Assembly: GCF_002699205.1 (NCBI RefSeq)
Contig: NZ_PABT01000038.1
Coordinates: 1 to 64,000, forward strand
DNA length: 64,000 nucleotides
Origin: Allomuricauda sp.
GTDB lineage: Bacteria; Bacteroidota; Bacteroidia; Flavobacteriales; Flavobacteriaceae
Reading direction: 5' to 3'
The notes below the pieces were generated by a model. The model was given only the letters and a program-made list of their open reading frames with translations. It was not told the origin of the DNA and ran no database searches. The translations under genes and the position numbers were made by a program. Shown here one piece after another: positions 63,001 to 64,000 of the stretch (position 1 is the first letter of the stretch; every line of letters begins with the position of its first letter).

Positions 63001-63749
63001 TGGGTACTTAAGGTATAAAACCCTCCCTATGTACATGTACCCTGAAACGTCTCTCGTTGTGAAAATGGCATTAATGATAGAAGCAAGAGAATCACTGCTG
63101 TCCCCTTTTCCTTTTCTACCCATAAGCTTTCCGGCCAAAACGCCAATGACAAGTAAAGCAACCCCAAGGGCAATGTACAGCAGGTAATTGGTCTCCCCTC
63201 CATCACCGCTCCTCTCACCAGCTTCTCTGGACGAGGTTCCTCCACCGGATGTCATTTCATCTTCATTGATTGACCTAAAGGCACTGCCCAAATAGGTTTT
63301 CTTTTCGGGACTGGCCAAAACAGTTATATTGTAAAGAGAGTTTTTTGGTTCGTCTGTTTCTATTTTAATGCCAAAACTACCTCAAGTCCGTATTTTGAAA
63401 TCTACCATATTATCTTGAGCATTTGCCGTATTTTGTTCCGCCTGTACTACCTCCCAATTATCCTTGGCTAGACTCACCTTCAAAGGAGTACCATCAATGC
63501 TGGTCACCAATACATCCACAAAGTTGTACAGATCATGTCCCGTAACAAAGTGGTAATTAACAGAGTCGGACAGACGGTTAAAATAAACTATGCCCAATTC
63601 TCCCTCGTGTCCCTCCCTCATATCGGCCAGTAATTTCTGTTCCACTGGTTGTATGGCTTTGTCCAATGTAAAAGGTTGTGCAAGTCCTTGAAAAACTCCA
63701 ATGAACATAAAACCTATAAACAGAATATGTTGTAGTGGTTTCATTTTAT

Positions 63750-64000
63750 TTATTTCTTATAGTGATCAATCAGGTAATTGGCAATTTTATAAGTGTTCTG
63801 TTTCTGTTCTTCCTTTTGGGAATCCGTCAGTTTGGGACCACTGGTGTTTAAATAACTGTAACTGACTTTTATAGGGTTTTCATAGTTGGTGTTTAACAGC
63901 AGCAAGAATCCCTGTACGGGATGTCTTTTTATATAGGTATCGCCGGATTTGCTTATGCTGACATCGACCATCTCGTTCTTAAGTCCACTTTTTATTTGGT
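63750..64000 (-). CDS. Hypothetical protein, 5' part outside window
   Basis: The frame is open to the right edge; 83 codons are visible. It ends in a Gln/Lys-rich stretch ('DSQKEEQKQNT') and 'IANYLIDHYKK'. No motif recognised. Being 5 bases upstream of the split secreted protein, it is probably in the same operon. An internal ATG at 63971 is not necessarily the true start. Confidence 0.6.
   Translation of the reverse strand, partial: QIKSGLKNEMVDVSISKSGDTYIKRHPVQGFLLLLNTNYENPIKVSYSYLNTSGPKLTDSQKEEQKQNTYKIANYLIDHYKK

Larger units (their letters stand above)
62929..63744 (-). pseudogene. Secreted protein with C-terminal membrane anchor, split by one in-frame TGA
   Basis: From the ATG at 63744 the frame codes for a signal peptide (MKPLQHILFIGFMFIGVFQG) and ~100 residues of a beta-rich domain, then meets TGA at 63384-63382 ('VDFKIRT' stop). 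The next codons in the same frame read 'GSFGIKIETDEPKNSLYN', then 'ASPEKKTYLG', a Gly/Ser/Glu linker, and one membrane helix ('YLLYIALGVALLVIGVLAGK'), ending at 62929 after a tail that overlaps the next promoter. The match of the two parts, without a shift, points to a single nonsense change in a once intact gene. Function unknown. It starts 5 bases after the edge-truncated gene. Confidence 0.75.

Noticed and set aside
63382..63384. Selenocysteine at the in-frame TGA
   Set aside because: No selenoprotein family is recognised, no SECIS-like hairpin was seen just after it, and nonsense mutation is simpler.

Overview
The window looks like a chromosomal segment of a marine-type Flavobacteriaceae (Bacteroidota), close to the Muricauda/Allomuricauda kind. 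Reasons: promoters of the Bacteroidota form TTG-N16-21-TAnnTTTG, few clear Shine-Dalgarno sites, several GTG/TTG starts, many secreted proteins whose signal peptides end in ...AQ, a bacillithiol gene (bshA), TonB receptors with a carboxypeptidase-regulatory N-domain, and DUF families (DUF4159, DUF4876, DUF6850, DUF5916, DUF3526) typical of this phylum. The genus is an inference. No rRNA, tRNA, CRISPR array or intact insertion sequence was seen.

Layout. 1-2500: end of a secreted FN3-type protein and a two-gene glycan module (phosphoglycosyltransferase plus acyltransferase) closed by a strong bidirectional terminator. 2558-13363 (minus): an OmpA-type protein and, upstream of it, an eight-gene envelope run (amidase, MlaD, two Fe-S redox proteins, a conserved protein, a GH3/beta-lactamase fusion, bshA, a lipoprotein). 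13492-33000: core genes (lptD, ridA, a BadF/GlcNAc-kinase-like ATPase, gap, pfkA, tamB divergent from tsaD, rsmE, DUF4159, AI-2E-type permease, a methyltransferase, VanX-like dipeptidase, esterase, class IV aminotransferase, M20 peptidase). 33106-35295: an orphan multi-PAS histidine kinase. 35300-40950: an AT-rich, loosely packed accessory stretch with a membrane protein, an AhpD-like protein, an alpha/beta hydrolase and an AstE/AspA-like protein; two of these genes are followed by the same ~45-bp repeat.

40947-62930 is the most interesting part: an apparent zinc-limitation island. A perfect 37-bp palindrome sits on the -33 box of an operon coding for an FAD oxidoreductase, a MerC-like protein and a small His/Cys protein. 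A closely matching operator, with the same promoter geometry and the same distance to the start codon, precedes a TonB receptor / DUF4876 lipoprotein / DUF6850 barrel / lipoprotein operon. Between them lies a nine-gene run: an ABC-2 exporter (ATPase plus two DUF3526 permeases), a COG0523 GTPase metallochaperone, a MacB/LolCDE-like ATPase and permease whose periplasmic loop is packed with His/Asp/Glu, a Cys-containing DUF3299-like protein, a Tat-type alkaline phosphatase and a DUF5916 protein. A Fur-family regulator (probable Zur) lies at 60356-60736. A weaker third operator lies at the promoter of an amino-acid permease / secreted methyltransferase operon that points toward the regulator. The metal assignment to zinc is inference from gene content.

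Broken genes: the TonB receptor is out of frame at an eight-G run (phase variation or sequencing error), and the secreted protein at 62929-63744 is split by one in-frame TGA. Genes at both window edges are cut.
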